From positions 1 through 64,000 of the forward strand of contig NW_020858448.1 in NCBI RefSeq assembly GCF_000972845.2: 64,000 nucleotides of DNA, given 5' to 3'. The position numbers and the translations under genes are program-made. This document shows, piece by piece, positions 32,823 through 43,094 of this stretch (its first letter is position 1; every line of letters begins with the position of its first letter). The stretch is from Larimichthys crocea (Eukaryota > Chordata > Actinopteri > Sciaenidae). The notes under the pieces were generated by a model. The model saw only the letters and a list, made by a program, of their open reading frames with translations. It was not told the DNA's origin and searched no databases.

Positions 32823-32922
32823 TGTCTAAAGACAGGACGTATCACGTAGAAGAAATATTGAAACGACGTACCGTCAAGGGTGAAAAACACGCTCAACGAC
32901 CCCAGACCGATTGTACCGTCAG
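32823..32922 (+). pseudogene. Polinton integrase chromodomain remnant
   Basis: Directly after the LINE, MSKDRTYHVEEILKRRTVKG resembles the first strand and start of an integrase-type chromodomain. The WxGW part is absent and the frame runs into VRYGDRRRIL before the next gene. The residue block continues the integrase cut at 29650, so the LINE split one gene. Confidence 0.65.
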
Positions 32923-32924
32923 AT

Positions 32925-33510
32925 ATGGCGACAGACGCAGGATTTTACGTCAGCTTACCTTCCAACACTAGTAAAGATGTGTTTAAAGATAACACCAGTT
33001 AAAATTACACGGTAGACTTATCCAAGGCTATAACTGAACAGAGAATAGGTGGTGGGTCTGTGCGAAATCATTTATCCTCACACATGGTATATACCTCGGG
33101 ATAACGCTTATATTGAACTAATGGAAAACTCAGATGAAGCTGTAATTCCGGCGGGTGAAGATTATCCTAATCATAGAAAGCCTGGAGAACTACTCATAAT
33201 TCAAAAGTTGAGTCGGGGAGGATATTATGACAAGCCGAAAGACCTCCTGGATCAACTCGTACCGAAACTCATAAAATATGACCCCACAGCCGAGGCTGTT
33301 TACAACAACTTGACCAAGTGCATCGATTTCAAAGGCAACGGTCAGTAAAAAATCCATGCTGGGTCTTAAACCGGGTGAGTGGTGGACCCTCTCTCCCCGT
33401 TCGGCTACCTACCCGTTTCCATAAAAGGAAAAAATCAGTCGGGAGAAGCAAGCCAAAGGGAAGGAAGTCTGCCAGAAGCGGCGATCTCTTTTAGGCCTAA
33501 ATAAAACAAG
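32925..33510 (+). pseudogene. Polinton minor capsid (penton-like) protein, truncated
   Basis: ATG 32925 opens MATDAGFYVSLPSNTSKDVF, the usual start of the Polinton minor capsid protein, with a stop at about 33000. After a frameshift, GLCEIIYPHTWYIPRDNAYI and the 99-codon frame 33049-33348 follow. The central and C-terminal jelly-roll part is missing. A basic tail resembling KRKKSVGRSKPKGRKSARSG lies at 33425-33495. The assignment rests on the LPSNTS and YPHTWY motifs and on position immediately before the major capsid gene. Confidence 0.75.
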
Positions 33511-33540
33511 AAGAAAAGAAATTTCAACAACAAAAGCAAT

Positions 33541-34833
33541 ATGGCTTTTTTACACCAAAAATCACCCGAGTGCACCCTGGTGGAGCTGGATTTATTTACA
33601 GCCCCCATGACACAGCTGCCTATCGAAGATAAGGTCTACACTAAAATTCTTCCTCTATTGGGCATCACCGACGGGGGCCACATTGAGTTCTTTATTCCCG
33701 GAAATGGTGAAAAGTATTTGGATTTGAACAATACCTTGCTGCATCTCCGTCTGAAAATTACCAACGCCGACGGTACAGACCTGGTGAATGACCCCAATGT
33801 GGGCCTGATCAATTACCCTCTGAATACAATTTTCAGTCAGTGCAACGATATTCTGGGGGATAGATTAATTTCACAGTCTAGCGCTACACACGCGTACAGA
33901 GCCATGATCGAAACCCTACTCAATTACTCTGAAGAGTCAATTCAGCGCGGCTCTTTTTTACAAAGACACAGCTGGAGCAATGGACTCTGCTGTGACCAAC
34001 AACAGTCCTAACCGTGGACTTAACGCCCGAGCAGCCTTCTCCTCCAATTCCCGGGAAGTACACCTGTTTGGCTCCCTCCACAGGGACGTTTTTTTCTGTG
34101 GGAGACTCCTTCTGAAATTCGGTGGACATGAGAATCAAGCTGACCCGAGCCAGCGACGCCTTTTGTCTCATGGGAGCTCACGCTTCTGTTTTCCGCCTGA
34201 GAATACTAGGCGCCTCGCTGTTTGTTAAAAAAGTTACAGTCTCCCACGCGATCCATCTGGGTCACGCAGCAGCTCTGTTGAAGGGTAACACGCTGTACCC
34301 CCTGTCGCGCATCAATGTAAAAACCTACTCCATACCGAAGAATTCCAGGATATGTAACCAGGAGAACCTCTTTCTGGGTGCTATGCCCAAATATGTGGTG
34401 CTGAGTATGGTACATCACGAAGCTTTCACAGGAAGAAGAGACCTGTCGCCCTTCAATTTTACCCACAACATTGTAGAATATCTGGCCCTCTGTCAGGATG
34501 GCAGACAGGTTCCGGCTAAGGCTTTCCAGCCCCAGTTTAATCAAGGCAATTCAGTCAGAGAGTTTTACAACATGTTTATCGCCACCGGAAGACACCTGAA
34601 AGATCTACCTCTTAGCATCAACCGTGAAGAATTTAACGACGGATACTCTCTATTTTTTGTTTTATCTCACAAATGACACAATGACACCGCGCTCTGTTTC
34701 CAGCGGGAATTTAAGATTGGAAATGAGATTCAGAGTACCCTTACCACACACCACCACTCTGACTGTCTACGCCTGTTACGATTCCATTCTGGAAATTAAC
34801 TCTAAAAGACAGGTGCTGGTGGATTATAATTAA
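33541..34833 (+). pseudogene. Polinton major capsid protein (double jelly-roll), frameshifted
   Basis: ATG 33541 begins MAFLHQKSPECTLVELDLF, followed by EFFIPGNGEKYLDLNNTLLH and INYPLNTIFSQCNDILGDRL, diagnostic of Polinton major capsid. The first frame runs 156 codons, and a frameshift occurs near 33960. The second part resembles NRGLNARAAF, then the frame at 34122-34676 gives MRIKLTRASDAFCLMGAHAS and HNIVEYLALCQDGRQVPAKA. A shift in the T-run near 34650 leads to RLEMRFRVPLPHTTTLTVYA and the stop at 34833. Total span is about 430 codons, close to a reduced full-length capsid. At least three frameshifts inactivate it. Confidence 0.88.
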
Positions 34834-34851
34834 AAAACAAACAAAAAAAAC

Positions 34852-35120
34852 ATGAATAATCATGAACTGGAAAATCTTTTGCATTGTCTGCTAGGAGATG
34901 TGGGCTTCTGATCAGCTGTCATTACTGACACGTTCCTTTGATACCCTGGTCTACGTTATCGTCAACACACACCCTGCGCACCTGCCTGGTGAGCACTGGC
35001 TCTCTTTGACTCTGGAAGAGGACGGTGTAGCCACCTTTTTTGACTTTGTGTTTTTCCTCCAGACATATGCGGTCAACACAACGTTTATTATCTCTGCCAT
35101 AGTATCCTTTGAACGATGAC
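34852..35120 (+). pseudogene. Polinton adenain-like cysteine protease
   Basis: ATG 34852 starts NNHELENLLHCLLGDVG, then a frameshift near 34900. ASDQLSLLTRSFDTLVYVIV and NTHPAHLPGEHWLSLTLEED (34950-35020) carry the catalytic histidine region (GEHW) typical of adenovirus-type maturation proteases. FFDF near 35037 corresponds to the aspartate-containing FFDS block. The cysteine block is only faint (AVNTTFII frame, shifted). In intact Polintons this enzyme matures capsid proteins; here it is dead. Confidence 0.75.
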
Positions 35121-35405
35121 GATGTGATAAAAAATGATCTGACTGGATCACACTTTTGGAAAAATATTGACGCTGTATCAGAAATCGAAGCTCCGGATTT
35201 TTTAACCATGGAACTTGTTCTTTGCCAATGTTTAATCAGTGTTACAACCTGTGAATTATCATTCATTATATCTATTATAATTACATAACGTATCATATAC
35301 ATATATCATGAAAATAGCTCTCTGTAGACTGAATGTGATCAATAAAGCCTTTATTGAGAAAAAATATTTAAGGGGATCCAGGAAGATTTATTCTTTTTAC
35401 GTCGT
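35121..35405. other. Convergent intergenic gap of the Polinton
   Basis: The gap lies between the plus-strand protease end and the minus-strand gene end at 35406. It is AT-rich, with AATAAAG near 35340 on plus. I see no gene. Confidence 0.5.
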
Positions 35406-36227
35406 CTACGTTTGCGTTCTTTTGGGATTTCTGCAGGAGTAATCCAGTGTGGGGATAGGGTTACTGTCTGTTTGGAGACTCGTTTGGCCTCTGGAGAAGC
35501 TAATATGTTTTTGTTGTTCTTCTTCTTCTTCATTATCTTGCCCCTCTGGCCTGCTCCAGTGTGGGGAGAGGGTTATTTCCTCTTTTTCAAAACCGCCTTG
35601 GGCTTCACCCGTTTTGAGGCGACGATATTGATCACGATCTCGAGGGTTATTCACAGAGGATAAGGGAATGTTGAGGTCTGACAGAGTATTTAAGAAACTC
35701 ATCCAGCCTCTAGGTGGTGGGGTTTGGGCTTTTTTATAAGGGAGGGAGATGTTTTTAAATAAGTCAATCATATGAGACCCTTTTACGGTTTGTCCTTTAT
35801 AAATAAATTCACCTTTTGAATTCCATTCAGCGTTGCTCTTGGATAATTTATTCATGATGTACTCGGCATTCATGCAGTCGTGCTGGGGAAGGCTTTTTAT
35901 TACCTCACTCAGTGTGTCATCCGGATCGGACCGCTCCGTGTCAGCAAGGTGGCTTGATGTAAAATCTGTTGGCTCTTCTCTCGGGTCGTGTTGCAGAGTT
36001 AAAGTCACCCAACACTCCTCCTTTTGACCTTGTTTCATCAGTGTGAGATATTGGGTGTCGTATTTTCAAATTTTTTTATAAGAACTCAGCCCCAGCTCAT
36101 TTAATATCGCTCTCATTTTTGCGTCTAAATCGTCTTCGGCCGTTTGTCGGATGGAGGATTCAAGTTGAGTCAGGCGGTTTAACTGATGAGGTGCGACAAG
36201 AAACATTTTTTGCGACGTTCTCAGAGC
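35406..36227 (-). pseudogene. Polinton capsid-region ORF of unknown function
   Basis: A minus ATG at 36227 opens MALRTSQKMFLVAPHQLNRL, then TQLESSIRQTAEDDLDAKMR and a stop at about 36065. It continues as the 210-codon frame 36038-35406 with NAEYIMNKLSKSNAEWNSKG, GSHMIDLFKNISLPYKKAQT and PPRGWMSFLNTLSDLNIPLS. The C-terminus is acidic then basic (NEEEEEQQK). The layout fits an ORF found beside the ATPase in vertebrate Polintons, but I recognise no catalytic motif. One nonsense codon splits it. A scaffold or minor virion role is a guess. Confidence 0.55.
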
Positions 36228-36264
36228 CATGTCTTTTTTTATGAATTTATTTTTTACCTTCTAT

Positions 36265-36598
36265 TAAGTCCACCTATAAGATTTCTGAGGATGGGCACCG
36301 CAGCCGAAAACAAAGGTAAAATAAAAACCTCCCGACTGTTTCATCAAGGTTCTGCGTTTCTGAATTAAACCCGTCTTTTTATCAGCCAGCAGTCTGAAAA
36401 TTTTTCGCCGGCTTTTCAGTTTTTTGTATTGAGGAGAAGACAGTGAAATGTTGCCTTATAAAGATTCAGAGCAATCTCACACAGAGCTTGGAGAAAGTCC
36501 GGGGAAGAGTGGGCAAGAATGTCTTTACGTTTACGAGGCGTGGCGTGGTACAGAGCTTTAAGTAGGGGTGCATTTCTTCTTATACGTGCAGACATGCT
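36265..36598 (-). pseudogene. Small Polinton protein with basic N-terminus and hydrophobic C-terminus
   Basis: MSARIRRNAPLLKALYHATP and RKRKDILAHSSPDFLQALCE read from minus ATG near 36595. The rest to about 36265 is shifted, with a C-terminal ILRNLIGG-like hydrophobic stretch. This small ORF (start of MSAR-R-RNA-LL type, hydrophobic tail) recurs in vertebrate Polintons between the capsid genes and ATPase. Its function is not established to my knowledge. A CTG/ATG microsatellite (36598-36632) lies just upstream. Confidence 0.6.
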
Positions 36599-36633
36599 GC
36601 TGCTGCTGCTGCTGATGATGATGATGATGAGAC

Positions 36634-37228
36634 TTACTTTGTTCTGGGAACATATACGACCGGCCACTGTAGAGGCAGTATACCCGTCCTCAGCCTGTAC
36701 AGTTCTGGACAGGAAGGTGTGAGATCGACAAATAAATACCCGTGGGGGTCTTTGGTGGCATCTTCAAAACTCTCTAAAAAGAAGGCTTTTTGTGAGAGGA
36801 AGATTTGATGCGCCAATATATTCATCTGTCATTTGTCCCGAGGTTTTTAAACAACACCAGATAATTACTGTTCAAACTCATGGTACGGCGGTGTTTACCT
36901 CTGTGAAATACATTTTGCGTCAACATAAACACAATCATTCTATGATGTCTATAGTGAGTAAAACTTTTTACCACTTCAGGATGGTCGGAGGCTTGAAAAA
37001 TAATCCTTCAACAAACTTAATCTTTTTATTTATTTTTTTTGCAGTTCAGCATACATAAGAAGAACAGAAGTATAAATCCACACAATATTTTCAGGTACAC
37101 CATTTATTTACATGTTCACAATTTTCAATAACACTTTTTACAAAATATGTTTTCCCACTCCCACTGGGACCCACAATCATACATGAAAAGGGTGCTGCAA
37201 GTCTGAGATCAAAATTAACTTCCTCCAT
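36634..37228 (-). pseudogene. Polinton FtsK/HerA-type DNA-packaging ATPase, internally deleted
   Basis: The start at minus 37228 reads MEEVNFDLRLAAPFSCMIVG then PSGSGKTYFVKSVIENCE, an intact Walker A (GPSGSGKT). After frameshifts, KFVEGLFF and KPPTIL appear near 37010-36975. Then MLTQNVFHRGKHRRTMSLNS and NYLVLFKN (36930-36850) follow, and the frame 36825-36634 gives LAHQIFLSQKAFFLESFEDA and DPHGYLFVDLTP. The segment that should carry Walker B (hhhhDD) is missing or unreadable. In intact elements it packages DNA into virions. The order beside the hydrophobic ORF and polymerase matches other Polintons. Confidence 0.78.
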
Positions 37229-37338
37229 GTTAGCAAGGTGTGACATTTTTTTTTTAAATTAATGTATTTTTTTGTTTGTTGTTTTTTTGTTTGTTTGTTT
37301 GTTTTGTCTGTCTGATTGTTTGTTTCTCTCCTCCTATT

Positions 37339-38590
37339 TCACGCCTTGATGCAGCTCATAGTCCCTGATGTACTTTCTCTGCTTTCCTGATCACTGGCCT
37401 CAGGTGGGTAGCCTGAAGCTTCCTGCTTACCTTTCAGGAAGATGTGCATGTAGCCGACAAAAATGGAGTCGCTACTCCTGTCAAAGTGCCACACTTCAAT
37501 GATCTTACCTACTCTAAAACCAACTTCAAGAGCCTTGTTCACTTCAACGCTGACCCACACTACCGTCAATGCTCTGGCCTGCTCGTCATGTCTACATGGA
37601 CCCGTCTGATTGCTGATTTCAGCGCAGGTACGACAGAGGGTGAACACCAATTTACCTCTAGATGTTTTGTAAGGTAACACAGGGAACAAGAGCCCTCTAG
37701 GAGGGTGGATGGTGGCTTTGATGAACCCAAAGTAGGGGGGGTAACCTAGCGGATAGGAAAAATTACAGTTCACATATGGATACAGAGAAGTGACATCTAC
37801 ATAGTGCACGGTCTCGTTAGGCCCAGCTGTGTACCTCAGCCTCACAGCGCTACCACCAAAGAGAGTGGCGCGGGGGCACAGAAGTTCAGGAGGGAGGAAA
37901 CTCCAGAGAAAAGCTTTTATACCCGCATGCACATTTGTCAAAGCCGACCATTCATGCTCCCACATGACACCATCTGAACACCGTAAACAGATTTCAATGC
38001 ACGCATTTTCTCCTCACTAGCCGCATACAGCTCCTCAAAGGGGACTCTCCTCAGAGGGCAAGTGTCGTGGGGGTTAAAACAAGACGGGCAACTGTGGTAA
38101 AAGCACTCCAGAAACTCCCAAGCATAAGCAACACCGTCTATTTTGGCATAACTGTCAACAAAGTACGGTCTTACCTGTTTCTCCCCCTTATTTAACGCAT
38201 GCTGGATAAAAACATTATTGCTGCGTGCTACCCACTCCAGCCACTGAATGGAGGCGTAGGAGTAGCAGTTTTGGTCTAGCACCTGTAGTTATCTGGCGAA
38301 GGTATGGCCAGGGTTTTGGATGGGAGGAATTTTGTGAGAAACACCTTCATGCATGCGGAAGTCAACATCATTTTCACAGTACAGCCGAGCTTTCCTCTCA
38401 AAGCGTAACCTGATTCACCTCTGCTGCTGAGCAGGGGTCATACGTTCCACACCATAATCACGCGGCGGAGGATAAGCTCCGATATACTGCAGATTCTTCT
38501 CTGAACTGAAACCGTGAGGGGAAATGACCCTTGGTCTGATCAGAGAAACCCGATGCCTTGCCTTGCATGGCGCTGAGACGCCATGGTGCC
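37339..38590 (-). pseudogene. Polinton protein-primed DNA polymerase B, middle and palm part
   Basis: Reading minus from about 38590: SAMQGKASGFSDQTKG, NLQYIGAYPPPRDYGVERM (38490-38430), LTSACMKVFLTKFLPSKTLA (38350-38290), then frames 38282-37938 and 37965-37339. These give SIQWLEWVARSNNVFIQHAL, MWEHEWSALTNVHAGIKAFL and the motif A block YVDVTSLYPYVNCNFSYPLG (37800-37740). FVGYMHIFLKGKQEASGYP near 37440 leads into the C-terminal region. The gene stops at 37339 before the expected YTDTD-type motif C, so the palm is truncated. Upstream the gene is cut by the retrovirus and a large deletion, and resumes at 43095. Confidence 0.85.
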
Positions 38591-38608
38591 CTGATCACCA
38601 CCCGGGGA

Positions 38609-39115
38609 TTATTCTGCCCCTGTGCTGGTGGGATCTATTTCTGAGCCAGCCGGCTCAGTGCTCTCAGCTTGAAGATCCTTCTGGACCTTAGTTAGGGAAC
38701 GTTGTGGTTCCTCAGCCACGGCACACTGGCTCCTATGGAACCAGGTGTCGCCTTTGCCCTTCAGACGCACGGCGTGGGAGGTCCTCTCCGTGACCTGGAA
38801 TGGCCCTGTCCAGCGCGGTTCGGACCACTTTCGTTTGATGACTCTCAACAAAACCCACTCTGCTTCTGGAGGTGCTGTCTTCGTGGCACTCTCCTGCTGG
38901 GCCTTCACCTGCTTGGAAAATACTGACACCAAGCCCTGTAGTTCATGGAAGTAAGCTTTAGAGATTAGATATTAATCATCACTTCCCATAAGAGGTAACT
39001 TAGAGTATGGTCCGGGGAAAGCCCTCCCCGTCTGGAGTTCATGTGGGGTGAACCCAGTATTCAGAGGCAGACCATCTTGTCCCCGTTTACGTCCTGCCGG
39101 GTTTGGGTTGCCCGG
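38609..39115 (-). pseudogene. Retroviral integrase C-terminal remnant
   Basis: LPLNTGFTPHELQTGRAFPG (39075-39010) is the end of the integrase core; a stop and shift follow near 38960. The 107-codon frame 38932-38609 gives WVLLRVIKRKWSEPRWTGPF then QVTERTSHAVRLKGKGDTWF, the SH3-like C-terminal domain. It ends in an acidic tail. The D,D,E catalytic core is not present. This is an old, deleted copy. Confidence 0.8.
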
Positions 39116-40863
39116 ATCTTCCCTGCAATGCAGGTAGGGACAATCACGTGCCCAGTGTCCTTGCCCCTTACAGTAGTAACAGCGGTCTCCTCCTGGCGCT
39201 CCCCTTAGTGACCCGCCCCTTCCTCGACCCCTTCTCCACATGCCTCTACCTCTCATTGGTCCGGCCCCACCTCCCCGTGCAAACTGCTGAGATGGTTGTG
39301 GCACCCAAAGGAACAGGATAAAGATCAGGAGTCCCTGGCGGCTCAGTGGCTACCATCACCTTAGTGTGTGGTTTGTCTTGTTTTTCATTTACTTTTTGTT
39401 TCGCCTCAAGTATCTGCATCCTCAACAGCTGTAAATCTTTAATTGTGTCTTACTCGCCCTCATGTGTGTCTTGTGCTCTAGATAGGTGGTGTATAAGATG
39501 TTTTTCCCACACATGTGACTCACAGCCTAGCATGTCCGGATTACTCTTCATACTTCCTCTGGAACACCCTCTAAAATGGCCTGTCTATACCACTCTCTCT
39601 GTGCCCCTGCCTTTCCTGGATGACAGCCTGTGTGCAGCATAACTGCTGCATTAGGGAGGGGGTACTTCTCTCTCATTTCTCTCCCTACTCGCGTGCTAAC
39701 CCGCGTGAACGGCGTGCTATCGTCTGTTAGCAGAGATGTATAAAGTACTGAAGTAAAGGAGTGGAGTAGAAGTACAAGTGCTATATCAAAAAAAAAAAAG
39801 ACTTAAGTAGAAGCTAAAGTGTTCGTTAAACACCATACTTAAGTAACAGTACTAAAGTATTCAAAATGTTTTGTACTTAAGTATTGCAAGTAGAAGTATG
39901 TAAAAAAATGCTACTCAAGTACTGAAAGTAAAAGTACAAGTAAAAGTACAAGTACTGTTGTTTATATTATTTCAAATATTTATTAAGGCACAACTTCTAA
40001 TGTTACAGTGTTACAATGTTCATGGTAGATTTCTATGATTTCCCATGGTCTGTGAATGCGTCTGAATGAATGCGAGAGCGAGGGGGCGGGGGAGCAGGTG
40101 AGAGAGCGCGCCTGGGTGAGTCAGGTGTATGACGTACGGCGCACGAGCGAGGTTGCATTCATCATGTGTCCGGCTGGACGCTACAGTAGTAACGAGTAAC
40201 AATTCAGCACATGAAAGATGTATCGGAGTAAAAGTATTAAATCCATCAAAAATATGTAGTGCCGGAAAAGTAGAAGTTGGGGAAAAATAATACTCCAAAA
40301 AAGTACAGATACTGCATTTTAGTACTTAAGTACAGTACTTAAGTAGTTCCACTTCGTTACTATACATCTCTGTCTGTTAGTTGGATTTGGGCCTGTTGTT
40401 CAATCTCGTGTACGTCTGCGTTGTGCAAAGGGATCGTCTTTGTCAGTCTCAGGCTCTTCTGGCTTCCGAGGTGTACATTCTATAGGTCTATTTTTGGTTG
40501 ACGTGGTGTCAGCGTCACTTCCTTGTTGAGATCCAGTCCAGTGTGAGTCTGGGTCATCGTCAATGTGTAGCTTACCCTCTGTAAGCTGTATGGTGGGATA
40601 AATACCCACCGTGAGCAGTGCACTAGGAGGGGCATATGGAGGTGGAGATGCAGGTTGTGAGTCTGGTCTTACCTTATGTTGGCGTGATGGCTTCCCTTCG
40701 TCCTTATTCAAATGTTCAACGCTCTGCTACCAGACTGCCAGCTCAGACTATCCCAGTCGATCTTGATCTTTCCCTTATATTTGACTAGCTGTTCTAGCTG
40801 TTCCTTCACATTGCTTAACCTAGCCTCCTTATCTTTTCTCTCTATAACTCTGGCCGTAGCCAT
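39085..40863 (-). pseudogene. Retroviral gag remnant
   Basis: MATARVIERKDKEARLSNVK begins at minus 40863. A shift follows, then the frame 40711-40400 with DSQPASPPPYAPPSALLTVG, which contains a PPPY late-domain motif, and a KPEEPETDKDDPFAQRRRTRD end. After the hAT at 39731-40372, capsid-like KYPLPNAAVMLHTGCHPGK appears near 39650-39610. Arginine/glycine-rich RGRGMWRRGRGRGG and the knuckle CYYCKGQGHWARDC lie near 39230-39130. Right after the knuckle it fuses to integrase sequence. Most of the capsid domain is missing or unreadable. Confidence 0.75.
39731..40372. mobile_element. hAT MITE with CAGAGATGTATA ends, inside gag
   Basis: Perfect 12-bp terminal inverted repeats CAGAGATGTATA...TATACATCTCTG and perfect 8-bp duplications TCTGTTAG at 39723-39730 and 40373-40380. 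The interior is rich in AAGTACTTAAGTA-type palindromic motifs. It is a common fish non-autonomous hAT. Confidence 0.95.
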
Positions 40864-41349
40864 CGTTATATTATAATAATAATAATAATATGATTTGTTC
40901 ACCTTTCAAATTCACCTTTCATTCTAGACTATCCTACTAGTCCTAGCTAAACTTTGAAGCCAGCTGGTTTGTATGGAATAGCCCCAAACAACCAGTCGTA
41001 TTCAGTGGTAGAGTCAGAGCAGCCAGTTTATATGGCATACACCAGAGCAACTGACCTTTGTGACAAAAATGGCCACTTCTGTTCACACCGCAAAGGTTTC
41101 CGTGGCCTAGACAGATTACGTTCACACCGCAAAGGTTTCCTCTGTCTGTTTTTTTTGTCAAGACACTGCTCTATATGACTCTTACTGAAGACACTTCAAA
41201 GTTATATGTTTTATACACTTAATTTCCCTCACAAAACACAAACAGACAGTTAAACATCAAGGATACAGCAACATTTGCAATTTAACACAACATTTAACAT
41301 AATACTTCAACACATAATTTTCAGCAGAGCATTTAAAACACATTTACAA

Positions 41350-41590
41350 TTTAATTATACCTCACGGGACTCTAACCCAGCCTTTGTGGCGATCTTTATG
41401 GGACTCTAACCCAAAGGGACTCTAACCCAACAGACTTTCACAGAATTTACGGAGATCAACTCCGAGGGCCTCTAACCCAGTAGAATTTACGAAGTACCTG
41501 CTTCGAGGGCCTCAAACCCAGTAGAATTCGGGGGCCTTGAACTCCCCGGGCCTCAAACCCAGCCGCCAACTCAGGGCACCATCCTCGCGT
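41350..41590 (-). repeat. Imperfect tandem repeats in retroviral leader
   Basis: Seven GGGACTCTAACCCA / GGGCCTCTAACCCAGTAGAATT-type units lie here at irregular 20-60 bp spacing. A related pair, TTCACACCGCAAAGGTTTCC, is at 41082-41101 and 41120-41139. These are in the untranslated leader between the primer site and gag. Confidence 0.7.
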
Positions 41591-41843
41591 CCGCTGACGG
41601 CCTTGTCCGCCACGACCAAGGCAGTCTGTTATTTATCTCTTTTGCCAATTGAGGTATTTCACACTTCTTTTACTCAAAACTTAGTTATTTCTGGTCGTTT
41701 ACCAACTTTGCAATGATCACATGCTTTAAATTTAGAGACTTCACACTAACAGATACAGGACACTTAATTTGGTATTTTCAATATGCAGAATTCGAGTTAA
41801 ACAAGCTTCTGCTCACCTTATTTAGACCGGTCTGTGTCCTGTC

Positions 41844-42494
41844 TAGAGTTGCACGATACCCACGGTATACACGGTACCCCGCGGTGCCAAATCATAACCG
41901 TCGCTACTATACTAGAAATTTTACGCGACGGTACTACCATGGATTACTATGCTACCGGTGCCAGTCTCCGCTACATAGCGGCCGCCTCTGCCCTCCTCCT
42001 GGCTTCTCACTGCATGCTACTCCTTTGTAAACAAACCAACATGGAACCGCAACCGAACGTCACAGCTGCTGAATGATTGGCTGTTTGCCTGTTACTGGTG
42101 ACGTCCAGGGATATGATGCTGTTTCCGCACGCTGGGTCCGCCCGTCTGTTAGCTGATTGGCTGTTCGTGTGTTTCTGCCGGCAAGAACGAACTCCGCGAA
42201 GACAGCTCCGATAGAAACTCGCTTCAAAACAAACAACAAGCTAAAGTTCTCACTCACCGTGGCAGAAGCACCGGGCCCGAGCAGCGAGTCTGCCGTGGCG
42301 TCTTCGTCAGTGGCAACACTAATTTTGCTTAAAAAACAAACGTCGTTGTTTCAAACTAACTTGTACAAATACATTGCAGTTTATAAAAATAATAATAATA
42401 ATAAAAGGCCGCAGTATCGCGATAATACCCGGAACCGCGATACTTTGTCTGGTATAGTATCGTGGTTACTCATTTTGGTATCGTGACAACTCTA
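41844..42494. mobile_element. hAT MITE with TAGAGTTG ends, in retroviral leader
   Basis: Left TAGAGTTGCACGATACC and complement of right TAGAGTTGTCACGATACC pair. Perfect 8-bp duplications GTCCTGTC lie at 41836-41843 and 42495-42502. An (AAT)n run is near 42390. Confidence 0.93.
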
Positions 42495-42545
42495 GTCCTG
42501 TCTCGCTTGTGTGTCGTCCTTTAAGCCAAAACCAGCTCTTCCTGC

Positions 42546-42563
42546 ATCCCGGATGAGCCCCCA
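42546..42563 (-). promoter_or_regulatory. Retroviral primer-binding site, tRNA-Pro type
   Basis: On minus TGGGGGCTCATCCGGGAT follows the LTR end by 4 bases. It matches the tRNA-Pro 3' end used by many gammaretroviruses with one change (CA for CG). Confidence 0.82.
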
Positions 42564-42567
42564 AAAC

Positions 42568-43092
42568 TGTTGAAGCAATCTTAATTCACCTCCCAGAATT
42601 GGTTGATGCAAGATGAGCACTCAGAAGACGTGGATTCGTTCAAAGTATTTATTCAATTATAACAAAAGCTTTTGGAGATCCTACCACAGAAAATATATCT
42701 GTTACAGCAAAAAGCCAAGTAAGATCTGAAGAGTCCCTGAAGCAGCCTTCAGTCTTCTTATACTATTCTACACCTGTCCACTGACGTCACTCCTCTCTTC
42801 CTGTTCTATACGTGGCTGCCCTATATGGTTATATTTCTTTGAAGTCTTTAGCTGCTTAAAATAGGATGTTTCCCCTTCTAAGGGTGCAGTCCTTTTGCAC
42901 TGTCTGTGCAAACCTTTCTGAGACATTCCTGAAATAGCCAGTAGAAAAAATAGAAGTGGTCAGCATGAGTATGTGTCCCTGCTGAGTGGCACACTTCTTA
43001 CTGTTACATTCATTTGCTTCTTTATACATTCTTTAAGCATTGTGATTACTTGAATAGCTAGTGTGTTTGTGCTGTACATCTATATCCACACA
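42568..43092 (-). repeat. Retroviral 5' LTR
   Basis: The 3' boundary on minus is exact (GCTTCAACA then the primer site). The 5' boundary is taken at TGTGTGGATATAG, where polymerase sequence ends. It holds a TATAAG box (+42760s) and an AATAAA signal (TTTATT near 42648 on plus). No second LTR is present. Confidence 0.75.
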
Positions 43093-43094
43093 AC

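Larger units (their letters stand above)
38600..43092 (-). mobile_element. Endogenous retrovirus fragment (gamma/epsilon-like), env and 3' LTR missing
   Basis: On minus the order is 5' LTR (43092-42568), primer site, leader, gag with a PPPY motif, nucleocapsid knuckle, then integrase C-terminus ending at 38609. Protease, RT and most of integrase are deleted by a fusion near 39100, and env plus the 3' LTR are absent. It interrupts the Polinton polymerase in the same orientation. Two hAT MITEs sit inside it. The proline primer site, single zinc knuckle and integrase C-terminal style fit gamma/epsilon-type fish retroviruses. Confidence 0.8.

Noticed and set aside
42060..42486. ORFs of 65 and 109 codons inside the hAT at 41844-42494
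   Set aside because: They lie within a non-autonomous MITE and show no domain or codon pattern.
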